From assembly GCF_004804335.1 (NCBI RefSeq), contig NZ_SRXY01000010.1:62001-126000 (forward strand): a stretch of DNA of 64,000 nt, in the 5' to 3' direction. This document shows, piece by piece, positions 1 through 8,471 of this stretch (its first letter is position 1; every line of letters begins with the position of its first letter). The notes beneath the pieces were generated by a model. It ran no database searches, was not told the origin of the DNA, and was given only the letters and a program-made list of their open reading frames with translations. A program made the translations under genes and the position numbers. The stretch is from Pacificoceanicola onchidii (GTDB lineage Bacteria > Pseudomonadota > Alphaproteobacteria > Rhodobacterales > Rhodobacteraceae).

Positions 1-120
1 GATGTGGAAAACGTCGGCTGGCTGGCGCTCTACGTGGCCACCCGGACCCCGGATGTGACCATCCCGACCATCTCGCTGTATCCGACTCACAAGGCTCACC
101 GCTACGGTATGGAGGTCTGA
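1..120 (+). CDS. C-terminal end of a short-chain dehydrogenase (partial)
   Basis: Only the last 39 codons are present; the reading frame is open from base 1 and stops with TGA at 118-120. The fragment has a helix like the end of an SDR (VGWLALYVATRTPDV) followed by TIPTISLYPT, the usual position of the C-terminal SDR strand. It lies 4 bp before the next dehydrogenase, so it is most likely the preceding gene of the same polyol/sugar operon. The substrate cannot be judged from this piece. Confidence 0.55.
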   Translation, partial: DVENVGWLALYVATRTPDVTIPTISLYPTHKAHRYGMEV

Positions 121-124
121 GCCC

Positions 125-1180
125 GTGAAAGCCGCTGTCTTCAAAGGCCCGGGTAATCTTACGCTGGATGAGCGGGACATTCCCGCCATCCGGGATGAGG
201 AAGTGCTGGTCAAGGTGCATGCCGCCGCGATCTGTGGCACGGACCTGAAAATTCACCGGGGCGGACACTTCCGCGTCGGTGAGGGCGATACGGTCGTGCT
301 GGGCCATGAACTGGCCGGCGAGATCGTCAAGGTCGGCAGCCATGTCTCCGGCTGGTCGGTGGGGCAGCGGGTCTCCGTTGTGCCCAATATCGGCTGTGGC
401 AAATGTGACATGTGCCGTCGGGGGCTTAATAACATGTGCCCCGACTACGATGCCTTTGGCATCAATGTCGACGGCGGCTTTCAGCAATATATGGTGGTGA
501 CGGCAGCGGCGCTATACGGCGGCAACCTGTTCGAGATCCCCAAAACGATGGATTACGAGGCCGCCACTCTGGTCGAGCCGCTGTCCTGCTGTTTCAACGG
601 CTGGAAAGACCTGCATGTGACACCCGAAGACCGGGTGCTGGTGCTGGGCACCGGGCCGATTGCCGGGTTCTTCCTGCAACTTGCCAAGGCCTATGGTGCC
701 AAGCAGGTGATCGTTGTCGGCCGCCGCGACAGCCGGCTCGAAGAGATTGCCGGTCTGGGTGCCACCGACACGGTGAATTCGTGCAAGGTTGACGTGGTCG
801 ATGAGATCATGCGCCTGACCGGTGGGGCCGGTGTCGATGTGGCACTGACCTGTGCGCCCGCGCCCGAATTGCAGGTTCAGGCCATGGCCTTGCTCGCCCG
901 CTATGGACGAATGAACTTTTTCTCGGGACTTAACAAAGGCACGATAGTCGAGATCGACACCAATAAGGTCCATTACTGGGGTCTCAAGCTCCTCGGGTCT
1001 ACCGGATCGAGCATCGAAGATTACGCCCGCTCGCTGCGGCTGGTCGAAAGCGGTCAGATCGATGTGACCCAGGTGGTGACCCATCGTTTTGCCATGAACA
1101 GGGCGGTTGACGCCTTTGATCACGCGCTGGCCGGCAAGGGGATGAAGACCCTTGTGCTACCACAAGAGGAGGCTGCTTGA
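125..1180 (+). CDS. Zinc-dependent alcohol/polyol dehydrogenase (MDR family)
   Basis: A 351-residue medium-chain dehydrogenase, expected to oxidise a secondary alcohol of a polyol or sugar with NAD(P). Visible motifs are the catalytic-zinc cysteine in ICGTDLKIHRGG near residue 38, the GHE motif (VLGHELAG), a four-cysteine structural-zinc lobe (CGKCDMCRRGLNNMC) and a nucleotide-binding VLGTGPIAG turn near residue 175. Translation starts with GTG 4 bp after the upstream SDR stop. The stop overlaps the next ATG by one base (TGATG), so the two dehydrogenases are translationally coupled. The substrate is unknown; sorbitol, threonine and galactitol dehydrogenase relatives share the fold. Confidence 0.85.
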   Translation: MKAAVFKGPGNLTLDERDIPAIRDEEVLVKVHAAAICGTDLKIHRGGHFRVGEGDTVVLGHELAGEIVKVGSHVSGWSVGQRVSVVPNIGCGKCDMCRRGLNNMCPDYDAFGINVDGGFQQYMVVTAAALYGGNLFEIPKTMDYEAATLVEPLSCCFNGWKDLHVTPEDRVLVLGTGPIAGFFLQLAKAYGAKQVIVVGRRDSRLEEIAGLGATDTVNSCKVDVVDEIMRLTGGAGVDVALTCAPAPELQVQAMALLARYGRMNFFSGLNKGTIVEIDTNKVHYWGLKLLGSTGSSIEDYARSLRLVESGQIDVTQVVTHRFAMNRAVDAFDHALAGKGMKTLVLPQEEAA

Positions 1181-2232
1181 TGAAAGCCGCTGTATTGCAC
1201 GCCCCCGCCGACCTCCGGGTCGAGGAAATTCCGGTGCCTGAGGCGCTGGAGGACAACGAAGTTCTGGTCAAGGTTGTGGCCTGCGGCATCTGCGGGTCTG
1301 ATATTGGCCGGATCATGGTCAATGGCACCTATTCTTTTCCCACCGTGCCCGGGCATGAATTTGCCGGTGTCGTGGAAAAGGTCGGCGCCAATGTGTCCCA
1401 TGTTGCCCCAGGCGATCGCGCCGCGATTGCGCCCCTGGTGCCCTGTTTCGACTGCCCCGAATGTGAAGCGGGCCGTTATTCGCTGTGTGACGATTACAGC
1501 TTTCTGGGCTCGCGCACCGACGGCGCATTTGCCGAGTTCGTGCGCGCGCCCGCGGCCAATGTAATGAAAGTGCCCGATGAGGTCTCGCTTGAGGTCGCGG
1601 CCACCATCGAACCGGCGGCAATCATCCTGCACGGCATCCACAAGGTTGATCTGAGTTTGGGCGACGCGGTCGCCGTAGTCGGCTGTGGGGCGCTGGGATA
1701 TTTCGCGCTGCAATTTGCCAAGCTTTCCGGCGCACAGCCGCTCATTGCCATCGACGTGGATGAAGACAAGCTGGAATTGGCGCGTCAGGTCGGCGCCGAT
1801 GTCTGCATCAACCCAATGAAGGAAGACGTGCTGGAGGCGGTCAAGGCGGCCACCGGCGGACGCGGCGTGGCGCTGTCGATCGAATGCGCGGGCAACGAGC
1901 CCGGCCGCAACAGCTCGATCGAAGTAGCGGCCAAGCAGGGCAAGGTTCTGCTGTATGGCACCGCCTATGGCGACGTGACCTTCCCGCACGCGCTGTTCGA
2001 AAAGATTGTGCGGCAGGAATTGGAAGTAATTGGGTCGTGGAACTCTTATTCGACGCCGTTCCCCGGCAAGGAGTGGTTCGATATCATCGAATTGCTGCGC
2101 GCGGGCCGTCTTCAGGTCGAACCGCTTATCACCCATCGCGCCAGCCTCGAGGAGCTTCCGGACATCATGCCGAAGCTGAAGGACCGCAGCTTTGGTCCCT
2201 ATGCCAAGATCCTCGTCAAGCCTAACGGCTGA
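1180..2232 (+). CDS. Zinc-dependent polyol dehydrogenase, galactitol-1-phosphate 5-dehydrogenase-like
   Basis: A second MDR dehydrogenase (350 residues from ATG 1180). It has the catalytic-zinc cysteine in CGICGSDIGR, a structural-zinc lobe (CFDCPECEAGRYSLC), PGHEFAG, and the nucleotide turn VVGCGALGYFA. The overall arrangement and the WNSYSTPFPGKEW stretch resemble the GatD (galactitol-1-phosphate 5-dehydrogenase) branch, which oxidises phosphorylated polyols; this is family knowledge, not proof. An upstream TTG at 1177 is in frame, but ATG 1180 is preferred because of the purine-rich AGAGGAGG at 1165-1172 and the TGATG coupling. It precedes the kinase gene by 24 bp. Confidence 0.85.
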   Translation: MKAAVLHAPADLRVEEIPVPEALEDNEVLVKVVACGICGSDIGRIMVNGTYSFPTVPGHEFAGVVEKVGANVSHVAPGDRAAIAPLVPCFDCPECEAGRYSLCDDYSFLGSRTDGAFAEFVRAPAANVMKVPDEVSLEVAATIEPAAIILHGIHKVDLSLGDAVAVVGCGALGYFALQFAKLSGAQPLIAIDVDEDKLELARQVGADVCINPMKEDVLEAVKAATGGRGVALSIECAGNEPGRNSSIEVAAKQGKVLLYGTAYGDVTFPHALFEKIVRQELEVIGSWNSYSTPFPGKEWFDIIELLRAGRLQVEPLITHRASLEELPDIMPKLKDRSFGPYAKILVKPNG

Positions 2233-2256
2233 ACCAAAGAGAAACGGGAGGGAAAC

Positions 2257-3750
2257 ATGAGCGATACATATGTTCTTGCGCTGGATGAAGGCACGTCGAG
2301 TGCTCGCGCCATCGTCTTTGACACACGCGGCCAGGATGTCGCCATTGGGCAGCAGGAATTTGCGCAGATTTATCCCAAACCCGGGCTGGTCGAACATGAT
2401 GCCGAAGAGATTTGGGATACGCAGCTGAAAGTGGCGCGCGAGGCGATTGCAAAGGCGGGTATCGAAGCCAGCCAGATCGCGGCCATTGGCATCACCAATC
2501 AGCGCGAAACCGCGGTGATCTGGGACCGAGCCACCGGCAAACCGATCCACAATGCGCTGGTCTGGCAGGACCGACGCACCACAGGCGCCTGTGACGATCT
2601 GCGGGCGCGGGGGTTGGAGCCTTATGTGTCGGAAAACACCGGTCTGGTGATCGACGCCTATTTCTCGGGTACCAAAATCGCCTGGATGCTGGACAATGTG
2701 CCGGGTGCGCGTGCTCGGGCCGAAAAGGGCGAACTGGCCTTTGGCACCATCGACAGCTGGCTGATCTGGAATCTGACGGGGGGCGAGGTGCACGTTACCG
2801 ATGTGACCAATGCTTCGCGGACGCTTCTCTTTAACATCCGCAAGGTGGACTGGGACGACAAGCTGCTGGAGGAGATCGGCGTTCCGCGCGCAATCCTTCC
2901 CGAGGTCCGCAATTCTTCGGAAGTCTACGGCACCTCCGATCCTGCGCTCTTTGGCGCCGAGATCCCTGTGGCCGCCGCCGTGGGCGACCAGCATGGCGCG
3001 CTGTTCGGGCAAGCCTGTTTTGAAAAAGGCCAGGCGAAATGCACCTATGGCACCGGCGGCGCGCTGATGGTCAATACCGGCAAAGAGTTCGTTTCGCCGG
3101 GGCAGGGGCTGATCTCCACCATCGCCATCGGCATCGACGGCAAGGTGCAATATGCCACCGAAGGCACGCTGTTCAATTGCGGTACCGTTATACAATGGCT
3201 GCGCGATGAGTTGCAGATCATTCAGAAAAGCTCAGATGCGCAATGCACCACCGAGGACACCAACGGTGTCTATCTGGTGCCCGCCTTTACCGGCATGTCC
3301 GCACCGCTCTGGAACCAGCATGCGCGCGGCACAATTGTAGGCCTGACCCGGGGTGCCAACCGCGAACATCTGATCCGCGCCGCGCTGGAAAGCATGGCTT
3401 ATCAGGTCAATGACATCATTGTCGCGATCAAGGAACTGTCGGGTCTGGACCTCTCTGGTCTCAAGGTCGATGGGGGAGCCTGTCTAAATGGTTTTGTCAT
3501 GCAATTTCAGGCCGATATTTCGGATCTGCCTCTGATGCGCCCGACGGTGATCGAATCCAGCGCCCGAGGCGCAGCCTTCCTCGCCGGACTTGCCACCGGT
3601 GTCTGGGAAAACCGCGAAGCGCTGGCCAATTCATTTGAACTGGAAACCGAATTCAAACCCCAGATGGACCGCGCCCGCGCCGACAAACTTTACGCTGGCT
3701 GGACCAAAGCCGTCACACGCGCCCTCGATTGGGCCGAAGAAGAGGACTAA
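2257..3750 (+). CDS. glpK: Glycerol kinase-family FGGY kinase with altered sugar pocket
   Basis: A 497-residue FGGY kinase co-linear with E. coli GlpK along its whole length (QIYPKPGLVEHD, GITNQRETAVIW, NTGLVIDAYFSGTK, the GDQ loop, FTGMSAPLW). It should phosphorylate a small polyol with ATP in the cytoplasm. Glycerol-contact residues Arg83, Glu84, Trp103, Tyr135, Asp244 and Gln245 are kept, but the position equivalent to E. coli Phe270 is Ala269 (YGTGGAL in place of YGTGCFM). This could open the pocket for a longer polyol such as a tetritol. The neighbours are polyol dehydrogenases and isomerases rather than glpD/glpF, so glycerol may not be the substrate. The RBS is GGGAGG at 2247-2252. Confidence 0.85.
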   Translation: MSDTYVLALDEGTSSARAIVFDTRGQDVAIGQQEFAQIYPKPGLVEHDAEEIWDTQLKVAREAIAKAGIEASQIAAIGITNQRETAVIWDRATGKPIHNALVWQDRRTTGACDDLRARGLEPYVSENTGLVIDAYFSGTKIAWMLDNVPGARARAEKGELAFGTIDSWLIWNLTGGEVHVTDVTNASRTLLFNIRKVDWDDKLLEEIGVPRAILPEVRNSSEVYGTSDPALFGAEIPVAAAVGDQHGALFGQACFEKGQAKCTYGTGGALMVNTGKEFVSPGQGLISTIAIGIDGKVQYATEGTLFNCGTVIQWLRDELQIIQKSSDAQCTTEDTNGVYLVPAFTGMSAPLWNQHARGTIVGLTRGANREHLIRAALESMAYQVNDIIVAIKELSGLDLSGLKVDGGACLNGFVMQFQADISDLPLMRPTVIESSARGAAFLAGLATGVWENREALANSFELETEFKPQMDRARADKLYAGWTKAVTRALDWAEEED

Positions 3751-3757
3751 CCATACC

Positions 3758-4705
3758 ATGGCCTATACGCCAGCCGCCCAACGCACGATGTATTTTGTCG
3801 GTGTCACCACCGGCAAATCCTCGATCATGAAAGTGTTCCCGGCCTGGGCCGATCACCTCGGTCTGGATGCGGTCATGCGCGGGATCGATTTCCCTCCCAA
3901 TTCCGATCCCGCGCAGTACCGCGCAGCGGTATCGTTCCTGAAGAACGATCCGCTGTCGCTGGGTGGTCTGGTAACAACCCATAAGGTCAATCTTCTGAAA
4001 GCCTCCAAGGATCTTTTCGAAGACCTCGACCCCTATGCTCAGACGCTGCATGAGATAAGTTCGATCTCCAAACGCGGTGACCGTCTGGTGGGACACGCCA
4101 AAGACCCGATTTCCGCCGGTGCCGCGTTCGAGGCGATTGTGCCCGAAGACCATTGGGACGCAACAGGCGGTGAGCTGTTGCTCCTGGGTTCGGGCGGCTC
4201 ATCGCTGGCGTTGACGCTTTACCTGCACAACAAGAAACGTGACGGCGGCGATGTGCCGGGACGCATTGTCGTTACCGCACGCCGTGACGCCAGCCTGGAC
4301 GAAATGCGCCAAGTCCATGCCGACATAGGCTTTGGCATTGAGATTGACTATCGTCTTGCGCCGACCCCGGAAGAGGCCGACAGAGTTGTCTCTGCACTTC
4401 CCGCCCATTCCATGGTGGTCAATGCCACCGGTCTAGGCAAAGACGGCCCCGGATCGCCGACCTCGGATGCAGTGGTCTTTCCCAACAACGCCCTGGTCTG
4501 GGAATTCAACTATCGCGGCGATTTGGTTTTTCTCGATCAGGCCAATGCCCAGTCCAAATCCCGCAACCTGACCGTCGTGGACGGCTGGGTCTATTTCATT
4601 CACGGCTGGACGCGTGTCATCGCCGAGGTCTTCGACATCGACATCCCGATGTCGGGCCCAGCCTTCGACAAACTCAGCCAAATCGCAAAAGACGCAACCT
4701 CCTGA
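3758..4705 (+). CDS. Shikimate dehydrogenase-like (AroE-fold) oxidoreductase
   Basis: A 315-residue protein. The N-terminal half carries a TTHKVN segment that matches the catalytic-lysine motif of shikimate dehydrogenases, followed by GHAKDPISAG where AroE has its NTD motif (Asp kept). The C-terminal half is a nucleotide-binding domain with the turn LLGSGGSSLALT and VVNATGLGKDGPG, typical of the family. ATG 3758 is chosen because it lies 7 bp after the kinase stop; the open frame upstream is antisense-free overlap with glpK. Its place in a sugar operon away from aro genes suggests a paralogue acting on another cyclic or linear hydroxy/keto substrate, probably not shikimate. Confidence 0.7.
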   Translation: MAYTPAAQRTMYFVGVTTGKSSIMKVFPAWADHLGLDAVMRGIDFPPNSDPAQYRAAVSFLKNDPLSLGGLVTTHKVNLLKASKDLFEDLDPYAQTLHEISSISKRGDRLVGHAKDPISAGAAFEAIVPEDHWDATGGELLLLGSGGSSLALTLYLHNKKRDGGDVPGRIVVTARRDASLDEMRQVHADIGFGIEIDYRLAPTPEEADRVVSALPAHSMVVNATGLGKDGPGSPTSDAVVFPNNALVWEFNYRGDLVFLDQANAQSKSRNLTVVDGWVYFIHGWTRVIAEVFDIDIPMSGPAFDKLSQIAKDATS

Positions 4706-4720
4706 ACAGGACTTGAAAAG

Positions 4721-5296
4721 ATGAACGACATGACCCCGACACTGGTTGATTTCAACACCGTTACTGGTGCTTCGAACACAGCCGAGCCGATTGCCCGCCC
4801 GCTGTCCACGCTCCAGGGCTATTTCGCGGATGATGCCGCTTTTGAAGCCGCTGTCACCGAAGACGATGCCATGGTTTACGAATATTTCGACATGGGTGTG
4901 CCGGAAACCAGCGGCAACGTCGCCTATGGTACCACCCGTATTCGTCCCGGCAAGATCGGTGACGAATACTTCATGACCAAAGGCCATTTCCACACTGTTC
5001 TGGATACTGCCGAGGTCTACTACTGCCTCTCCGGTCACGGCGGCATGATGATGGAAACCCCTGAAGGCAAGGTCGAATGGCGTGAGATGAAACAGGGCGA
5101 TGCGGTCTATGTGCCAGGTCGTTGGGCGCACCGCTCGATCAACGTCTCGAACAGCGAAGACTTTGTGATGTTCTTTGCCTTCCCGGGCCACGCCGGTCAC
5201 GACTATGGCACCATTGAAACCAAGGGCTTCCGCAAGCTTTTGGTGGATCGCGACGGCACGCCGACTCTGGTCGACAACCCGCGCTGGGGTGGCTGA
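4721..5296 (+). CDS. Cupin-type glucose-6-phosphate isomerase-like protein
   Basis: A 191-residue single-cupin protein of the cPGI type (Pfam PF06560), known mainly from archaea and scattered bacteria, where a metal-dependent cupin interconverts glucose 6-phosphate and fructose 6-phosphate. Seen here are the metal-ligand run around residues 86-100 (MTKGHFHTVLDTAEVYYCL), a glycine-rich turn (GHGGMMM) and a second cupin motif with His near VPGRWAHRS. It lies 15 bp after the AroE-like gene and 12 bp before a dehydrogenase. The operon context suggests that it isomerises the phosphorylated intermediate of this pathway, which need not be glucose 6-phosphate. Confidence 0.8.
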   Translation: MNDMTPTLVDFNTVTGASNTAEPIARPLSTLQGYFADDAAFEAAVTEDDAMVYEYFDMGVPETSGNVAYGTTRIRPGKIGDEYFMTKGHFHTVLDTAEVYYCLSGHGGMMMETPEGKVEWREMKQGDAVYVPGRWAHRSINVSNSEDFVMFFAFPGHAGHDYGTIETKGFRKLLVDRDGTPTLVDNPRWGG

Positions 5297-5308
5297 GGAG
5301 ACAAAGCC

Positions 5309-6232
5309 ATGCAGGGTAAAATCGCGATCACGCCGCGCTCGCTGTCACAGGCGGGCCACCCGGCGCTGTCAAATCTGACCGATGCGGGTTTTGAACTCGT
5401 CTACCCCAATCCGGGAAAAACTCCGTCCGAGACCGACCTGCTTGACGTGATCCCCGATTGCGTCGGCTGGCTGGCCGGGGTCGAACCGATCAGCCGCAAG
5501 GTTCTGGATGCAGCAGGCGGCCTGCGTGTTATCAGCCGCAACGGCTCGGGCGTGGACAACATCAATTTAGCCGATGCCGAGGCACGCGGGATCAAGGTGG
5601 AGCGCATCATTGGTGCCAATGCGCGCAGCGTAGCGGAACTGGCTGTGGCGCTCTTGATGGCCGCGACGCGGCACATTCCATGGTCCGACGCGCATCTGCG
5701 CTCAGGCGACTGGCAACGCCGTGTGGGATTTGAGCTCAAGGGACGCACTCTGGGCGTGGTGGGCTGTGGCGCCATTGGCCGTCAGGTCAGTGAAATGGCG
5801 CTGGGGCTTGGGATGAATGTCATCGGCTATGATCCCTTTCCCAACAACGATTTCGCACCTGCGGGTTTTCGTTTTGGAGCTCTTGATGACATCTGGCGGA
5901 GCGCAGATGCGGTGACCTTTCACTGCCCTCCGTCCGACACTCCGATCCTGGATTCAGGCGTTATCGAGGCTTTGCAGCCGGGCACGATTATTGTGAATAC
6001 CGCGCGTGCCGGTCTAATCGACGACATTGCCATGCTCGACGGGCTGAAATCCGGTCAGGTTGGCTGTCTGGCAACGGACGTCTTTCACTCCGAGCCGCCG
6101 GAAATGACGCCGCTTTTGGCCCATGACCGGGTGATACTGATGCCTCATGCTGGCGGTCTCACCGCGGAAAGTGTGGAGCGTGCGACTCGCGGAGCGGTCG
6201 ACAACATCCTGAAAGTCCTGGAGCAGAAATGA
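5309..6232 (+). CDS. D-2-hydroxyacid dehydrogenase, phosphoglycerate dehydrogenase-like
   Basis: A 307-residue NAD-dependent D-isomer 2-hydroxyacid dehydrogenase. It shows the nucleotide-binding GVVGCGAIGRQVSEM near residue 148, catalytic Arg in NTARAGLID, Glu in VFHSEPPE and His in LMPHAGGLT, all in the usual order. It lacks the regulatory C-terminal ACT domain of some SerA proteins. Likely substrates are a phosphorylated or free 2-hydroxy/2-keto acid produced in the sugar pathway. Its stop overlaps the ATG of the next gene by 4 bp (ATGA at 6229), so it is coupled to the phosphatase fusion. Confidence 0.8.
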   Translation: MQGKIAITPRSLSQAGHPALSNLTDAGFELVYPNPGKTPSETDLLDVIPDCVGWLAGVEPISRKVLDAAGGLRVISRNGSGVDNINLADAEARGIKVERIIGANARSVAELAVALLMAATRHIPWSDAHLRSGDWQRRVGFELKGRTLGVVGCGAIGRQVSEMALGLGMNVIGYDPFPNNDFAPAGFRFGALDDIWRSADAVTFHCPPSDTPILDSGVIEALQPGTIIVNTARAGLIDDIAMLDGLKSGQVGCLATDVFHSEPPEMTPLLAHDRVILMPHAGGLTAESVERATRGAVDNILKVLEQK

Positions 6233-7530
6233 CACTCTTGCATCACAGCGCAACGGGTTTCGACAAGATTGCTCCGGCGGGCGGCAGCGCCTCAATCCGT
6301 TGGTTGGGTCAAGCCGGGTTTATAATCGATATCAACGGAACCCGAATCGTTATCGATCCTTATCTGTCAGATTCACTGGCTGAGAAATATCGTGGCAAGC
6401 CGTTTCCCCACATCCGCATGATGCCGGTACCAATTGCGCCGTCTGAATTGCGCGATGTGGATTGGGTGCTCTGCACTCATGGCCATAGCGACCATATGGA
6501 TCCAGGCACCTTGCCCGCGCTTCTGGCGGCCAATCCGGGGGCGCGGGTGCTGGCGCCGGTGGCGGAACGCGACAAGGCGATCAGCCGGGGTGTCCCGGTC
6601 GATCGTCTAACTCTGATCGACGCCGGACAACGCCGAACCCTAGGCGGTTTCGAGGTCATCGCAACGGCGTCTGCCCATGAGGAACTGGCCCGCGATCATC
6701 TGGGTCGGCACTACTTCCTGGGCTATGTGATTGCAGCTGGTGGTCTCAACATCTGGCATTCCGGCGATACCATTCCCTATTCGGGACTGGCCGAGACGCT
6801 GGCCGCGCTGGATATCGACTTGGCGCTTCTGCCGATCAATGGCCGGGACGAGATACGGGCCGACAACGGCGTGCCTGGCAATCTGACCGTGACCGAGGCC
6901 GTAAAGCTGACTGAACACATGGGTGCGCAGGCCATGCTGGGCCATCACTTTGGCATGTTCAACTTCAACACGGCCGATACCGAGACCGCCACCCGCGAAA
7001 TTGCTCGGCTTGCGTCCCGCGCCAATGTCGCACTGGCGGACATAACGCGCGAATATCGGCTACAGCCTCGCGCCGAAGCCTCCCAGCGAGTGCTGGCGGT
7101 CTGCCGCGGCAATATCTGTCGGTCTCCCACTGCCGAGGGGCTGCTGCGCAAATACCTAGATACCAGCACTTTTAGCATCGACAGCGCCGCCATCAAAGAT
7201 TGGAACATCGGACGCCACCCCGACCCACGCAGCATCAAGGCTGCTGCCGACAGGGGGCTCGACATTTCTGGCATTACCGCACGCCAAGTTTCGCGTAAGG
7301 ATTTCGACCAGTTCGACATTATCCTCGGAATGGACGGCTACAACATCGAAGCCCTGCACGAGTTGCGCCCGGCCGGTAGTCGAGCGCGGGTTAGCCATCT
7401 GGGCGCGTTTTTGACCACGGGTGAGGTGATCGACATCCCCGATCCTTATGACGATGGCCCCGAGGCCTTTGCCACGGTCTACGACATGATCGACCGCGCT
7501 GCACAAAATCTGGCGCATTTGATTGCCTGA
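6229..7530 (+). CDS. UlaG-like metallo-beta-lactamase fused to low-molecular-weight protein tyrosine phosphatase
   Basis: A 433-residue two-domain protein. Residues 20-275 form a metallo-beta-lactamase fold with the metal motif H84-x-H86-x-D88-H89, His150, Asp180 and His239/240; the opening (GQAGFIIDINGTR, IDPYLSDSL) is like UlaG, the L-ascorbate-6-phosphate lactonase. Residues 287-433 are a complete low-molecular-weight phosphatase: P-loop C292-x5-R298-S (VCRGNICRSP) and general-acid Asp405 in DPYDDG. No stop or frameshift separates them and the linker is about ten residues. Both active sites look intact. In this operon the pair might open a sugar-phosphate lactone and remove phosphate from a small molecule or a protein; this is inference. 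It is 4-bp overlapped by the upstream gene. Confidence 0.85.
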   Translation: MTLLHHSATGFDKIAPAGGSASIRWLGQAGFIIDINGTRIVIDPYLSDSLAEKYRGKPFPHIRMMPVPIAPSELRDVDWVLCTHGHSDHMDPGTLPALLAANPGARVLAPVAERDKAISRGVPVDRLTLIDAGQRRTLGGFEVIATASAHEELARDHLGRHYFLGYVIAAGGLNIWHSGDTIPYSGLAETLAALDIDLALLPINGRDEIRADNGVPGNLTVTEAVKLTEHMGAQAMLGHHFGMFNFNTADTETATREIARLASRANVALADITREYRLQPRAEASQRVLAVCRGNICRSPTAEGLLRKYLDTSTFSIDSAAIKDWNIGRHPDPRSIKAAADRGLDISGITARQVSRKDFDQFDIILGMDGYNIEALHELRPAGSRARVSHLGAFLTTGEVIDIPDPYDDGPEAFATVYDMIDRAAQNLAHLIA

Positions 7531-7550
7531 CACCAAAACAGGAGGATGAA

Positions 7551-8426
7551 ATGAACAAACTTGGGGTGCACGCATTGGTCTTTTCGGACACCTGGAATGC
7601 CGAGAGCGCCAAGATCGCCTGTGACAACGCTGCGCGGATCGGGTTCGACCTCATCGAGGTTCTGGTCTTCGATCCCGCGGCTTTGGATGTGGAAATGACC
7701 CGCCGGGCAGCCAAGGATGCCGGGGTGGAACTGCGGCTCGGCATGGCTCTGGGTCCGGGCAGTGATCTATCCAGTCTTGAGCAGGAAGTGCATGCCGCCG
7801 GAAAACGCGACGTGATCCGCTGTCTTGAGATCGCCAGCGAGCTGGAAACCCCCGGCGTCAGTGGCATCACCTATGCGGCTTTCAACGCCTATGACGCCCC
7901 TCACAATGACGCGCAATATGAACAAGTGGTCGAGGCCTTCTCGGGGTTGGATGAAAAGGCCGGGGAGTTGGGTGTGCGCTTGGGGATTGAGCCGGTCAAT
8001 CGCTATGAAAGCTACATGATCCAGACACTGGACCAGGGTGCCAAGTTGATCGCCGACAGCGGCACCAAAAACACCTTCCTTCATATGGACACCTTCCACA
8101 TGAATATCGAAGAGGGTGACTTGGCCGATACCATCGCGCGCAACGGCACTCTCTTGGGTTATGCTCATCTCGCCGAAAACGACCGCGGCATTCTTGGCGC
8201 TGGCAGTTTTGATTTCACCGCTTATTTCCGGGCATTGGCGCAAGCGGGTTATGAAGGAGACTTCACGGTAGAGAGCTTCTCTCCTGCGGTTCTGGGCAAG
8301 GACATCGTTGGGGCGATCGGGCTTTGGCGCACGCCGTGGACTTCTTCCAACGCGGCGGCGAAATCGGCACTGAATTTCATGCGCAATCAGGTCGAAAAGG
8401 CCCGGGAATCCGTCATCGTCTGGTAG
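7551..8426 (+). CDS. D-tagatose 3-epimerase-type sugar isomerase/epimerase
   Basis: A 291-residue TIM-barrel protein of the AP-endonuclease-2 superfamily. The metal tetrad known for D-tagatose/D-psicose 3-epimerases is present as Glu147 (GIEPVNR), Asp180 (HMDTFHMN), His206 (YAHLAEN) and Glu241 (VESF), each exactly five residues earlier than in the classic tagatose 3-epimerase numbering. This supports a ketose C3-epimerase or a related ketose-phosphate isomerase. A good RBS (AGGAGG, 7540-7545) precedes the ATG. It lies between the phosphatase fusion and an FGGY kinase, fitting an epimerise-then-phosphorylate sequence. Confidence 0.82.
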   Translation: MNKLGVHALVFSDTWNAESAKIACDNAARIGFDLIEVLVFDPAALDVEMTRRAAKDAGVELRLGMALGPGSDLSSLEQEVHAAGKRDVIRCLEIASELETPGVSGITYAAFNAYDAPHNDAQYEQVVEAFSGLDEKAGELGVRLGIEPVNRYESYMIQTLDQGAKLIADSGTKNTFLHMDTFHMNIEEGDLADTIARNGTLLGYAHLAENDRGILGAGSFDFTAYFRALAQAGYEGDFTVESFSPAVLGKDIVGAIGLWRTPWTSSNAAAKSALNFMRNQVEKARESVIVW

Positions 8427-8471
8427 GGATTTCTCGCGCACAAAGTTGAATGAAAACGTGAGGGGGCCACC

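Noticed and set aside
1120-3195. A 691-residue open frame on the - strand
   Set aside because: Antisense to the second dehydrogenase and the glycerol-kinase-like gene, both of which have clear motifs; it has no domain and arises from GC-rich codon bias.
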